Origin: Vagococcus acidifermentans
GTDB lineage: Bacteria; Bacillota; Bacilli; Lactobacillales; Vagococcaceae
NCBI RefSeq assembly: GCF_003987655.1
Contig: NZ_NGKC01000013.1
Span: 1-64,000, forward strand
Reading direction: 5' to 3'
DNA: 64,000 nt
Shown here: positions 17,862 to 26,870 of the stretch, piece by piece
Layout: the number at the start of each line of letters is the position of its first letter
Position numbering within the stretch: the first letter of the stretch is position 1
Position numbers and translations under genes: made by a program
The notes under the pieces: generated by a model
The model's database searches: none
What the model was told of the DNA's origin: nothing
Seen by the model: the letters and a program-made list of their open reading frames with translations, nothing else

Positions 17862-18863
17862 TTATTCGTCGGCGGCAAAAACGATGCCCGCTTCTTTCCG
17901 CATTTTTTCCATCACTGCGTGCACTTCTTTTCCTAACATCACTATTTGGTGGTACCGTTGCTGTGTGGCACTGGTTTCCGGCGTCTGAATCATTTTGGCA
18001 AAGGCACGCGCTTCTTCGACCATTGGATTGTCTTTTTGCGGCAGCGCAAGATTGCCGCCGTCATGCGCTCCGTCCCGTGTATGAAGGCGGATGTCGCTAA
18101 TACTGTTGACAGCGTCCAACCGGATAGTCTGATTTTTTGTATAAATTTCCGACGGCAGGAAACTGTCGGCGATTTTGCCTGTCAGCATAGTGACATCGAA
18201 CGTACCGTATCTCAGCACGATTGTTCCGAGTCCATCCACACCTGTCGGCAGCTTTTGCGCAATGTAGCGGCTGTCCTCCGGTACGCCAAACCAGCCGATG
18301 GCCGCATACAGCAAATAAACGCCCAAATCCATCAGTGCGCCGCCGGAAAATTTTGGTGAGAAGATGTTCGGTTCTTCCCCTGCCAGCACGGCATCATAGC
18401 GGGATGAATACTTCATAAATGTGAAGTTGGCACCGAGTATCTCTTTTTTATCAGGAAGCAGGTCTGCGACCACTTGAAAATTTTCTTCGTGAATATGACG
18501 GGCCGCTTCAAAAAAGAAGACTTGCTCCTGACTGGCGATTTCCATCAATTCGGTGTATTCGGAAAGTTTGGAGACTGCCGGTTTCTCCACGATCACGTGT
18601 TTTCCATTCAGCATGGCTTCTTTCGCCTGCTGATAGTGGAGGCTGTTCGGCGACGCGATGTAAATCACATCCAGCTCAGGATCTGACAAAAAGGCTGACA
18701 GATTTGTTTCCGTGCCGGCATTGCCGTACGTCTCCGCAAATTTTTTGGCTTTTTCTTCTGTCCGCGAATAGACGGTAGTCAGCTGATACGCTCCGCTTTC
18801 ATGAGCCGCCTCCACAAATTGCCCGGTAATCCAGTTTGTTCCGATGATTCCTAACTTTAACAT
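17862..18863 (-). CDS. Gfo/Idh/MocA-family oxidoreductase
   Basis: A 333-residue NAD(P)-dependent dehydrogenase. The N-terminal Rossmann motif is LGIIGTNWITGQFV. IYIASPNSLHYQQAKEAMLNG and VIVEKPAV follow, where EKP holds the conserved Lys. The C-terminal alpha/beta domain contains GGALMDLGVYLLYAA. The substrate is probably a sugar or polyol derivative but cannot be read from the sequence. An upstream in-frame ATG lies inside the RBS region (GAGGGGAAAG), so 18863 is chosen. sfsA ends just upstream, so the two form an operon. Confidence 0.88.
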   Translation of the reverse strand: MLKLGIIGTNWITGQFVEAAHESGAYQLTTVYSRTEEKAKKFAETYGNAGTETNLSAFLSDPELDVIYIASPNSLHYQQAKEAMLNGKHVIVEKPAVSKLSEYTELMEIASQEQVFFFEAARHIHEENFQVVADLLPDKKEILGANFTFMKYSSRYDAVLAGEEPNIFSPKFSGGALMDLGVYLLYAAIGWFGVPEDSRYIAQKLPTGVDGLGTIVLRYGTFDVTMLTGKIADSFLPSEIYTKNQTIRLDAVNSISDIRLHTRDGAHDGGNLALPQKDNPMVEEARAFAKMIQTPETSATQQRYHQIVMLGKEVHAVMEKMRKEAGIVFAADE

Positions 18864-18884
18864 TTCTCTTTCCCCTCTCATTGA

Positions 18885-19607
18885 CTATTCAAACGATTCA
18901 TTGATATCAAATGGAATCGGTTTTTTTAATTTAATACTGCGTGCCGTCACCTGACAAGAATAGGCCGCCACATCCAGCCCGTCAGCCATCCCGGCAACAA
19001 AAGCTGCTTGCAATTCAGGTTGCATGCCGGCATGAATGGTCGCCACATCGACACTCGCCAACTGGACAACAAACACCACTAACGAGCGGTAGCCCTCCGA
19101 CATCAGCCGGTGCAGCGACTGGACATGCTTCAATCCCCGCAACGTCGGTGCATCAGGAAATGCCGCCACACCATTTTTGGCTAGGGTGACGCCCTTGACT
19201 TCTACAATCAGTTTTTCCTGCAGCGTGGTCTCGATATACAAATCAAACCGGGAAGAACCGATTTGTTTTTCCCTTTGTAACAGACAGATATCCCCTTTTA
19301 ATCCCGGCACTTTTATTATACCAGAAGCAATGCCGTCATATACCAGCTGATTAGGCGCCAGACTGTCGATGTTTACCCACTGGCCGTCTTTTTTGACGGC
19401 AATCAAATCGTAGGCTGTTTTCCGCCGGTCATGCGCCTCGTAGCTGAGCGACACTTCAGCTTGTGCCACCAGCAGTTCGCGGCAGCGCCCGGTGTTTTTC
19501 ACGTGGACTGTCACCTGTTCGCCGCTGCCGTTCAAACGGCACACGGCAACGAATCGATTCACCCGCTTCAGAAAAACAGCTTTTTGAATCACTTGATACG
19601 TTACCAA
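18885..19607 (-). CDS. sfsA: SfsA family protein (sugar fermentation stimulation)
   Basis: A 240-residue SfsA homologue. Family blocks are visible: VHVKNTGRCRELL, RKTAYDLIAVKKDGQWVNIDSLAPN, the nuclease-like core SRFDLYIET...LIVEVKGVTL, and FPDAPTLRGLKHVQSL. The D...E-V-K pattern resembles PD-(D/E)XK nucleases, and SfsA has been described as a nucleic-acid-binding nuclease. It probably starts with TTG, spaced well from GAGGG. Confidence 0.92.
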   Translation of the reverse strand: MVTYQVIQKAVFLKRVNRFVAVCRLNGSGEQVTVHVKNTGRCRELLVAQAEVSLSYEAHDRRKTAYDLIAVKKDGQWVNIDSLAPNQLVYDGIASGIIKVPGLKGDICLLQREKQIGSSRFDLYIETTLQEKLIVEVKGVTLAKNGVAAFPDAPTLRGLKHVQSLHRLMSEGYRSLVVFVVQLASVDVATIHAGMQPELQAAFVAGMADGLDVAAYSCQVTARSIKLKKPIPFDINESFE

Positions 19608-19810
19608 ATAATCCCTCTTTTCATTTTCTCACCTTTCACAATATCATATTTTACCATATAAATACCATTTTAACGGCTGGATGTGCTGTATCTCTATTTG
19701 ACCGTTTGTGTTAATTGTTACAATTTCTTAATTATTTTAACGTTTCTCTCATCCCGCTCTCATGGTATCATGTGTATAACGTATCACAGCATGGAAGGGG
19801 ATGAAAACAG

Positions 19811-20185
19811 GTGAAGCGAAAAAGATTTCCCCTGTTTGTCGGTTTGTCGGTCATAGCCGGGATTGCCGGGTCAGCGCTGCTCAATAGGCGCCGCCGCACC
19901 TCAGCAAAAGACTACCAGCCTGTTCTGGAAAATTATATTGGGAATTGGGGGTTTATCGACCCCCGGGATAAGCACAAAGGAATTCTTGGCATCACTGTGT
20001 CTCAGCAATTGATCGTTGACGGCAAACTGCTCAGAGGCGACATCATTTCCTGCACACCGGAAGAACTGGTCTTTCAAGACAGCTTCGGCTATCTGCTGAC
20101 CATCCAAACTGACGGCAATGTGCCGGTGTTGCTTTTCGATGAAGCTGAAAATCAGTCCTACCGCTTGGAAAGACAAAAACCGTAA
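19811..20185 (+). CDS. DUF4828 family membrane-anchored protein
   Basis: A 124-residue protein with a basic N-terminus (KRKRF), one hydrophobic segment (about residues 8-24), a basic stretch RRRR and a C-terminal beta-rich domain (NWGFIDPRDKHKGILGITVS...). It matches the DUF4828 family of Lactobacillales; the function is unknown. It starts with GTG after GGGGA. Single gene with its own terminator, between two minus-strand units. A likely extended -10 (TGGTATCAT) lies just upstream, around 19763-19771. Confidence 0.8.
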   Translation: MKRKRFPLFVGLSVIAGIAGSALLNRRRRTSAKDYQPVLENYIGNWGFIDPRDKHKGILGITVSQQLIVDGKLLRGDIISCTPEELVFQDSFGYLLTIQTDGNVPVLLFDEAENQSYRLERQKP

Positions 20186-20208
20186 ACAATACTTGTTTAC
20201 GGTTTTTT
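20176..20208. terminator. Bidirectional terminator
   Basis: AAACCGTAAAC (20177-20187) pairs with GTTTACGGTTT (20195-20205), with a T run after it. It lies between the convergent DUF4828 gene and the ABC transporter genes. Confidence 0.9.
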
Positions 20209-20212
20209 CATT

Positions 20213-21979
20213 TTATTCGGCTTCTTCAGAGAACTGGCTGTTGTAAAGCTGTTCATAAAAACCTTTGCGTTCCAGCAGCGAATCGTGCGTCCCCTGTTCG
20301 ATGATTTGTCCCTGATTCATCACAAGAATCAAATCGGCGTTTCTGATTGTCGACAAGCGGTGGGCTATCACGAAGCTTGTTCTGCCTTCCATCACTTTAT
20401 CCATCGCCTTTTGAATAAGCGACTCCAGCCGCGTATCGACCGAACTGGTTGCTTCGTCCAAAATCAGAATTTTCGGGTCAGAGATAATCGCCCGGGCGAT
20501 TGTAATCAGCTGTTTTTGCCCCAGTGAAATATTCGAACCTTCCTCGTTGATTTGCATATCATAGCCGTCAGGCATCGTCCGGATAAAGTGGTCCACATTC
20601 GCTGTTTTTGCCGCGTCAACGACTTCATAATTAGTAGCATCCAGTTTGCCGAAGCGGATGTTTTCAAGAATTGAGGCGTTGTACAGCCAAGCATCTTGCA
20701 GAACCATGCCGAATACTGATCGGACATCGCTTCTGTCCATCGCTTTCGTGTCGATGCCGTCGATTTGGATGCTTCCTCTATCCACATCATAAAACCGCAT
20801 CAGCAAATTGATTAACGTTGTTTTACCCGCACCGGTCGGACCGACGATTGCGACTGTCTGGCCGCTCTTGACTTCAATGTTCAAATCTTTAATCAGCGGC
20901 TTGTCGGGGGTGTAGCTGAAAGACACATTTTTGAATGACACATCGCCTGCAATCGTCTCCGGTAGCGGAATATTTTCCGTGTTGCGGACTTCTTCCGGTT
21001 CATCCAATATCTCAAATACCCGTTTGGTTGCGGCTGAGGCGCTTTGCAGCACGGCCGACAGCTGGGTAATCTGACCGACAGGCTGGCTCACTTGCCAGAT
21101 ATACTGGATGAATGCCTGCAAATTACCGACCGTCAGTACGCCGGCAATGATATTGAATGCCCCGACGATTGCGATGACGATATAGACACTGTATGCCACT
21201 AAGTTGACCAGCGGCATCATCAGCCCGGAAATCGCTGCAGCTTTAAAACCGTTGTTTCCCAGCCGATGATTGATGGCGGTAAATTCCTTCAATGTTTCCT
21301 GTTCCCGCCCGAACAGTTTCAATATGCTGAACCCTGTCAAATTTTCCTGTACGAATCCGTTCAAATCACCCAGCGATTTCTGCTGTTCGCGGAAATACTT
21401 TTGCGAAATGCTTACGATTGTTCTGGAAATGACCAAAGACAGCGGCACGATGACAAGCACTATCAGCGTCATCGTCGCATTAATCGTCAGCATGGCGATA
21501 ATCGCCATGGCAATCCCTAAAAACGCGTTGATTATGCTGATAAAGCTCTGCTGCATCGCATTGCTTATCGCATCGACGTCGTTAGTTACCCGCGACAGCA
21601 CATCGCCGTATTGGTGTGTGTCAAAGTAAGAGACGGGCAGCCGGTTGATTTTTTGAGAAATATCCTGACGCAAATCACGCATCGCATGTTGCACGACATT
21701 TGTGATGAAAAAACTGGCCAAGTATTGGGAGGCGCTGTACACAAGCCCCACAATCAAAATAATAACGACTAGCCTGAAGACATAAGGGAAGTTGACACCT
21801 GTTCCCTCGGCAATATTTTTCGCAATCTCAGTGGTCGGCAAGCCGGAGAGAAACGGCAGCATGGCATTCAGCACAATCGCAACGAGAGTCAGGAAAATAG
21901 CAAGAAAGAATGTCCACTTATAGGGCGAAATGTAGCTGCCCAAACGTTTAAGCGAGCTCAAAAATTGATTTTTCATCAT
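20213..21979 (-). CDS. Heterodimeric ABC exporter subunit, active Walker B
   Basis: A 588-residue half-transporter: six membrane helices (about 1-310), then a nucleotide-binding domain with Walker A GPTGAGKTTL, signature SLGQKQ (degenerate; the usual form is SGGQ), Walker B ILILDEATSSVD with the catalytic Glu, and the switch His in AHRLST. The start overlaps the stop of the upstream partner as ATGA and has the strong RBS AGAGGAGG. Together the two make a LmrCD/BmrCD-type multidrug or lipid exporter. The in-frame extension of 18 codons upstream lies inside the partner gene and is unlikely. Confidence 0.9.
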   Translation of the reverse strand: MMKNQFLSSLKRLGSYISPYKWTFFLAIFLTLVAIVLNAMLPFLSGLPTTEIAKNIAEGTGVNFPYVFRLVVIILIVGLVYSASQYLASFFITNVVQHAMRDLRQDISQKINRLPVSYFDTHQYGDVLSRVTNDVDAISNAMQQSFISIINAFLGIAMAIIAMLTINATMTLIVLVIVPLSLVISRTIVSISQKYFREQQKSLGDLNGFVQENLTGFSILKLFGREQETLKEFTAINHRLGNNGFKAAAISGLMMPLVNLVAYSVYIVIAIVGAFNIIAGVLTVGNLQAFIQYIWQVSQPVGQITQLSAVLQSASAATKRVFEILDEPEEVRNTENIPLPETIAGDVSFKNVSFSYTPDKPLIKDLNIEVKSGQTVAIVGPTGAGKTTLINLLMRFYDVDRGSIQIDGIDTKAMDRSDVRSVFGMVLQDAWLYNASILENIRFGKLDATNYEVVDAAKTANVDHFIRTMPDGYDMQINEEGSNISLGQKQLITIARAIISDPKILILDEATSSVDTRLESLIQKAMDKVMEGRTSFVIAHRLSTIRNADLILVMNQGQIIEQGTHDSLLERKGFYEQLYNSQFSEEAE

Positions 21980-23706
21980 GCCAATTCCTCCTCTGATAAT
22001 TGTGACGATGCAATATCGCGATAAATCTGACAAGATGCCAACAGTTCCCTGTGCGTACCGATATCAACGACGTCCCCCTCATCCAGCACAACAATTTTGT
22101 CCGCATGCATGATAGTACTTATCCGCTGAGCGACAATCAGCACCGTAGCATCTGTTATTTCGCGTTTCAGTGCACTGCGCAAGGCGGAGTCAGTCTTATA
22201 ATCGAGGGCGGAAAAACTGTCGTCGAAAATATAAATCGACGGCTTCCGGATGATCGCTCTGGCAATCGCCAGACGCTGCTTCTGTCCCCCTGAAAAGTTA
22301 CTGCCTCCTTCAGCAAGCATTTCATGAATCGTGTCTTCCTTTTGCGAAATAAATTCTGACGCTTGCGCAATCTCCAACGCTTTCCAAATCTCTTCATCGG
22401 TTGCATCAGGTTTACCGAACAGCATGTTTTCCTTGACGGTACCGCTGAACAATAAAGCCTTTTGAGGAATATAACCGATTTTTTTGCGCAACTCTGAGAG
22501 TTTGTAGTCGCGGAGGTCTGTGCCGTCTAAATAAATCGCACCTTTCGTCACATCGAAAAAGCGCGGTATCAGCTGAATCAGCGTGGATTTACCGCTGCCG
22601 GTACTGCCGATGAAGGCCACGGTCTCACCCGGATTAGCGGAAAACGACACATCGCGGATAACCGGCGCTTCTGAATGACCGGGGTAAGCAAAGGTCACGT
22701 TGTCAAAATGCAGAGCGCCTTTGATACCTGAAGAGTCAAGTCCAGCATTGTTTTCCGGCACAGACGGATGCGTATCAAGCACCTCTTGGATACGGTTCGC
22801 AGAAACTGCCGCCCGCGGATACATCATGAACACTGACGCAAACATCATAAACGAAAAAAGCGCATGAAAGATATATTCGATAAACGCAATCAGCGTCCCG
22901 ACGGCTAAATCCCCGGCGTCGATTTTAACGGCGCCAAACCAGATAACGAGTACCATGATCAGGTTAAACAGCAGAAAAAAAGCTGGCTGTGCAGAAGCCA
23001 TCAATTTAAAGAGTTTTTTAGAACTATTCGTGTATTCGGTATTGACCTCGTCAAACCGCTCTTCTTCAAATTTTTCATTGACAAATGCCCGAATCACCCG
23101 CAAACCGGACAGATTTTCCCGCAAAATCATGTTGATGCTGTCCAAGTTGCGCTGCTGTCTGTTCGACAGAGGTTCTGACACTTTGGCAATCAAGATGACT
23201 CCCAGCAATAAAAACGGAATCGCACCGAAGACAAAGGCCGACAGCGGCGGGCTGGTCCTGATGACCATCACGATACTTGCCGCAAACATCATCGGTGTCA
23301 TAAAGCCGACACGTAAAATCATACCCAGAAAGTTCATCACCTGAAACGCATCGTTGGTCGTGCGGGTAATCAGTGATGAAACCCCTAACTTCTCATACTC
23401 TTGATGGGAGAAGTGCTGAATATTATCAAACATATCATCTCTCATGCTCATAATAATCCGGGTATTCAAGCGTGCCCCGACTATCGCCAGCATGATGTTC
23501 AAAAAAATACCGGTCACTGTGATAGCGACCATCATCAGACCAATTTTTTTCACGTAGTCCGTGTCTTGATTCATGACGCCGTTGTCAATCATGTCGGCAA
23601 GCAGCGTCGGCAAGCCCAGCTCGATTAAAATAAAGCCGAAAACACAGAAAAAATTGATCAGAACGAGCCATTTATGTCGCATCACATAATGCCACATTGT
23701 TTTCAA
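21976..23706 (-). CDS. Heterodimeric ABC exporter subunit, degenerate Walker B
   Basis: A 576-residue half-transporter with six membrane helices and an NBD: Walker A GSTGSGKSTL, canonical signature FSGGQKQRL, and Walker B IYIFDDSFSALD, where Asp replaces the catalytic Glu. Gln replaces the switch His (AQRIST). Paired with the downstream subunit (SLGQ signature plus normal DE), this gives one dead and one live ATP site, the classic asymmetric exporter. It appears to start with TTG after GGGAG; ATG at 23697 is an alternative. Confidence 0.9.
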   Translation of the reverse strand: MKTMWHYVMRHKWLVLINFFCVFGFILIELGLPTLLADMIDNGVMNQDTDYVKKIGLMMVAITVTGIFLNIMLAIVGARLNTRIIMSMRDDMFDNIQHFSHQEYEKLGVSSLITRTTNDAFQVMNFLGMILRVGFMTPMMFAASIVMVIRTSPPLSAFVFGAIPFLLLGVILIAKVSEPLSNRQQRNLDSINMILRENLSGLRVIRAFVNEKFEEERFDEVNTEYTNSSKKLFKLMASAQPAFFLLFNLIMVLVIWFGAVKIDAGDLAVGTLIAFIEYIFHALFSFMMFASVFMMYPRAAVSANRIQEVLDTHPSVPENNAGLDSSGIKGALHFDNVTFAYPGHSEAPVIRDVSFSANPGETVAFIGSTGSGKSTLIQLIPRFFDVTKGAIYLDGTDLRDYKLSELRKKIGYIPQKALLFSGTVKENMLFGKPDATDEEIWKALEIAQASEFISQKEDTIHEMLAEGGSNFSGGQKQRLAIARAIIRKPSIYIFDDSFSALDYKTDSALRSALKREITDATVLIVAQRISTIMHADKIVVLDEGDVVDIGTHRELLASCQIYRDIASSQLSEEELA

Positions 23707-23746
23707 TTAATCATCTCCCAATTCAGTTTAATTCCTCGGTAATTTC

Positions 23747-23775
23747 AATATAGCATACAACATTTATATTGTAAA
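23747..23775 (-). promoter_or_regulatory. Promoter of the ABC exporter operon
   Basis: On the minus strand TTTACA (23770-23775) and TATATT (23747-23752) are 17 bases apart, about 40 bases before the first gene. The promoter overlaps an imperfect palindrome ATTTA-CAATA-TAAAT, a possible repressor site. Confidence 0.6.
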
Positions 23776-23862
23776 TTTTGACATAGCAACAGGTTTTTCT
23801 ACATAAAACGGATGATTTTTAGCGGTTATTTCACACAGCTGTTTATTTCAGCCCGACATTGA

Positions 23863-23975
23863 GCTTTGGAGGCGTGTATGAGGCAATCTTCTCCGAATCA
23901 GAAAAAGCAAGTGTACAGACTAAAATGATTTTCTGAGTACCAATTGGCTCCCTTACAGAAAACACGCCTCAAAGC
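23863..23975. repeat. Large imperfect inverted repeat, possible structured RNA
   Basis: GCTTTGGAGGCGTGT (23863-23877) pairs with ACACGCCTCAAAGC (23962-23975) with one bulge. Inside, TTTTCTGA (23929-23936) can pair with TCAGAAAA (23898-23905), and TTTTCTG (23929-23935) alternatively with CAGAAAA (23956-23962). The element lies in a 581-base gap between two divergent operons and upstream of both promoters. No protein frame fits. It may be a small RNA or a palindromic repeat; which strand is used cannot be told. Confidence 0.45.
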
Positions 23976-24287
23976 AGCCCGTCAGCCGGAAATATGTCTT
24001 AGTGAGCCTGTTTTTTTGCCGCTGTGCCGCTTTTTCGCTTGTCGCAAATAAACGTGTTTCTATACAACCGTGCCAAATTATGATAGAATAATTCTAATTG
24101 TTACAAGCATTCATTAATTTAGTGAACGTACGGTGAATTGATTTATCTTTATAGATGAAACAAAGGCAAGGTTTCATGTCATCCGGAACAGACTTGTTTG
24201 GATGAGCGTATACTTTTTTAAAAGGTGCATCAGAACACCTGAGTTTGTTATGTTCAAAATTAAGCGATCAAAGGAGATAAGAACAAG
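23976..24287. other. Leader region of rpoY-rnjA
   Basis: No protein-coding frame is visible. It contains a T7 run at 24011-24017, a -10-like TAGAAT near 24085, and two small hairpins ahead of rpoY (CATCC...GGATG around 24180-24205 and AGGTG...CACCT around 24222-24240). A transcribed 5' leader of about 200 bases is likely but not proven. Confidence 0.4.
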
Positions 24288-24503
24288 ATGATATTTAAAG
24301 TGTATTATCAGGAACAAAAATCACAAAGCCCTCAAAGGGAAAAAACAAAATCGTTGTACATGGAAGCAGCGGACGCTATCAATGCGCGCCGCATACTGGA
24401 AGAAAAGACACCTTACAACATAGAGCTGGTACAAGAACTGGGAGAAAACCATTTAGCCTATGAAAAGGAACATGCTGACTTCTTCTTAACGGAGTTTGAA
24501 TAA
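24288..24503 (+). CDS. rpoY: RNA polymerase epsilon subunit
   Basis: A 71-residue protein of the RpoY/YkzG family: [20 protein letters not shown], then [26 protein letters not shown]. It is a small auxiliary subunit of RNA polymerase found only in Firmicutes. Strong RBS AAAGGAG. Two bases separate its stop from the RNase J start, the conserved arrangement in this group. Confidence 0.95.
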   Translation: MIFKVYYQEQKSQSPQREKTKSLYMEAADAINARRILEEKTPYNIELVQELGENHLAYEKEHADFFLTEFE

Positions 24504-24505
24504 TT

Positions 24506-26182
24506 ATGAAGCTGTCAATTAAAAATAATGAAACAGCTGTTTTCGGCATTGGCGGATTAGGTGAAATTGGCAAGAATATGTACGGCGTCCAATTTCAGGA
24601 TGAGATTATCCTCATCGACTCCGGCATCAAGTTCCCGGAAGACGACCTGCTAGGCATTGACTATGTTATCCCAGATTACAGTTATGTCGTCAAAAACCTG
24701 CCGAAAGTAAAAGCACTGGTAATTACGCACGGTCACGAAGACCACATCGGCGGCATTCCTTATTTGCTGAGACAGGCAAATATCCCGATTTACGCAGGAC
24801 CTCTGGCATTAGCACTCATTACCAATAAACTGGATGAACACGGCTTGCTGAGAGATGCCGAACTGCATGAAATGAACGAAGACACCGTGCTCAAATTCAG
24901 AAAAACGTCTGTCAGTTTTTACCGGACGACCCACAGTATTCCTGAAGCGTATGGTGTTGTCGTCAAAACACCTTGCGGCAACATCGTCTATTCAGGCGAC
25001 TTTAAATTCGACTTCACACCGGTCGGCGAACCGGCAAATATTCATAAAATGGCGCGCATCGGCGAAGAAGGTGTTCTGTGTCTGCTGTCAGACAGCACTA
25101 ATGCGGAAATACCGGAATTCACCAAATCGGAAAAAGTCATCGGCGACTCGCTATTGAAAATTATTGAAAAAGTCGAAGGACGGGTCATTTTTGCAACGTT
25201 TGCATCAAACATTTTCAGGTTGCAGCAAACAGCGCAGGCGGCAGTCAAAACAAACCGGAAAATTGCAGTCTTCGGCCGCAGCATGGAAAATGCAATCGTC
25301 AACGGGCGCCGGCTCGGCTATATCAATGTGCCGGACGACACCTTTATAGACGGACGCACCATCAACCAATATGCCGCCAATGAAATCATGATTCTCTGTA
25401 CAGGTTCTCAAGGTGAGCCGATGGCTGCTCTGAGCCGGATTGCCAACGGTACACACCGGCAAATCAGCATACAGCCCGATGACACGGTGATTTTCTCAAG
25501 CTCGCCGATTCCAGGCAACACGATCAGTGTCAACCGCCTAATCAACTTGCTGTCAGAAGCGGGAGCGAATGTCATTCACGGCAAGATCAATAACATCCAT
25601 ACATCCGGGCACGGCGGACAGCAAGAACAAAAACTGCTGCTGCGTCTGTTGAAGCCGAAATTCTTTATCCCTGTTCACGGGGAATACCGGATGCTGACAG
25701 CGCACTCGCAGTCAGCCCAATCAACCGGCGTACCGAAGGAAAATTGCTTCATGATGGAAAACGGCGACGTGCTGGCGCTGACAAGTGATTCTGCCCGCAT
25801 TGCCGGCCACTTTAATGCAGATGATGTCTATGTCGACGGCAGCGGGATTGGCGATATCGGCAATATTGTGCTCAAAGACAGACGTATTCTGTCTGAGGAA
25901 GGCTTGCTGCTGGCAGTGGCAACGGTCGACTATAAGAAACAAACCATTGTTGCTGGACCGGACGTTCTGTCGCGCGGCTTCATCTATATGCGCGAATCCG
26001 GCGAGCTGATTCAGGAAATTCAAAAACTCTTGTTCCACACAATCCGGAAAGAATTGAAAAAGCCTGACTGCAGCGAAGCGACCATCAAGGAAGCTGTCAT
26101 CAACGCATGCGACCCGTTCCTAATTGAAAAAACTGAGCGCCATCCGATGATTCTGCCGATGATTCTGGAAGTCAACAGTTAA
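24506..26182 (+). CDS. rnjA: Ribonuclease J1
   Basis: A 558-residue metallo-beta-lactamase/beta-CASP nuclease with endonuclease and 5'-exonuclease activity on RNA. The metal site HGHEDHIGG is at residues 75-83, with more ligands in [10 protein letters not shown] and SGDFKFD. The beta-CASP region contains SNIFRLQQ and [14 protein letters not shown], and PVHGEYRM is motif C. The C-terminal domain (about 460-558) mediates dimerisation. Coupled to rpoY. Confidence 0.95.
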   Translation: MKLSIKNNETAVFGIGGLGEIGKNMYGVQFQDEIILIDSGIKFPEDDLLGIDYVIPDYSYVVKNLPKVKALVITHGHEDHIGGIPYLLRQANIPIYAGPLALALITNKLDEHGLLRDAELHEMNEDTVLKFRKTSVSFYRTTHSIPEAYGVVVKTPCGNIVYSGDFKFDFTPVGEPANIHKMARIGEEGVLCLLSDSTNAEIPEFTKSEKVIGDSLLKIIEKVEGRVIFATFASNIFRLQQTAQAAVKTNRKIAVFGRSMENAIVNGRRLGYINVPDDTFIDGRTINQYAANEIMILCTGSQGEPMAALSRIANGTHRQISIQPDDTVIFSSSPIPGNTISVNRLINLLSEAGANVIHGKINNIHTSGHGGQQEQKLLLRLLKPKFFIPVHGEYRMLTAHSQSAQSTGVPKENCFMMENGDVLALTSDSARIAGHFNADDVYVDGSGIGDIGNIVLKDRRILSEEGLLLAVATVDYKKQTIVAGPDVLSRGFIYMRESGELIQEIQKLLFHTIRKELKKPDCSEATIKEAVINACDPFLIEKTERHPMILPMILEVNS

Positions 26183-26208
26183 ATCAAGTAACAATTACAG
26201 AACTTAAT

Positions 26209-26244
26209 AACCACGGAAGCAAATGCTTTCCGTGGTTTTTTGGG
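26209..26244 (+). terminator. Terminator of rpoY-rnjA
   Basis: AACCACGGAAGC (26209-26220) pairs with GCTTTCCGTGGTT (26225-26237), followed by TTTTTT. Confidence 0.93.
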
Positions 26245-26445
26245 CTGTCTGTCAATAATTAAAAAAAAGGAACCGCAGCATCGTCTGAACATTATGATAT
26301 ACTATGCCTTGTAGAAAAGTGAAAAGATGGCGGCTAATCTCTTGGATAAGTTGTCAAGACAACCAGAACTATAGCGATTCCAGAAGGTGATTCATCTGCT
26401 GTCAAGCAGATGATTGACCGTTTACAGTGACATTCAAATAACGAA
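26245..26445. other. Intergenic stretch with a coding relic
   Basis: No gene with a start codon. Around 26357-26430 a frame without a start reads KTTRTIAIPEGDSSAVKQM then IDRLQ-stop, which looks like the end of a small protein. A TATACT-like box lies near 26297. Either it is a decayed gene or a very short unrecognised one. Confidence 0.3.
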
Positions 26446-26475
26446 AACACCCCGCCGGTCATCCGGCGGGGTGTT
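26446..26475 (-). terminator. Terminator of the cold-shock gene
   Basis: AACACCCCGCCGG (26446-26458) pairs with CCGGCGGGGTGTT (26463-26475) with a four-base loop. Very GC-rich and just after the csp stop. On the minus strand the tail is short. Confidence 0.85.
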
Positions 26476-26489
26476 GTTATCTGATTAAA

Positions 26490-26690
26490 TTAGTTTTTAA
26501 CCACGTTTGCAGCTTGAGGGCCACGGTCTGTTTCTTCGATTTCAAATGATACTGACTGTCCTTCTTCTAAAGTCTTGAATCCATCGCCTTCAATTGCTGA
26601 AAAGTGTACAAATACATCGTTTCCTTCTTCTTGTTGGATAAATCCGAAACCTTTTTCTGCGTTAAACCATTTAACTGTTCCTTGAGCCAT
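26490..26690 (-). CDS. Cold-shock protein (CspA family)
   Basis: A 66-residue single OB-fold domain. RNP1 is KGFGFIQ (about 13-19) and RNP2 is VFVHFSAI (about 26-33), the aromatic nucleic-acid-binding surface. An RNA chaperone that melts structures in mRNA at low temperature. The RBS GAGGAGG is strong. The promoter at 26817-26845 implies a leader of about 120 bases, as is usual for temperature-controlled csp genes. Confidence 0.96.
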   Translation of the reverse strand: MAQGTVKWFNAEKGFGFIQQEEGNDVFVHFSAIEGDGFKTLEEGQSVSFEIEETDRGPQAANVVKN

Positions 26691-26816
26691 TCTGTTTTTT
26701 CCTCCTCGTGCCTAAGCACATAAATAATAATGATGTAATAGTTGCCTGGTACGATATAGAGGTGTCAAACGATGAAACAACTTCTATTGAACGCCAAAAC
26801 AATAATTACAATTCTT

Positions 26817-26845
26817 ATGATAACCCAATAATAGCGCAATTGCAA
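26817..26845 (-). promoter_or_regulatory. Promoter of the cold-shock gene
   Basis: TTGCAA (26840-26845) and TATCAT (minus strand, 26817-26822) are 17 bases apart. It lies just after the radC stop and leaves a long untranslated leader (about 26691-26810). Confidence 0.6.
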
Positions 26846-26870
26846 GCGCAATTACATTGTTATTGTAAGT

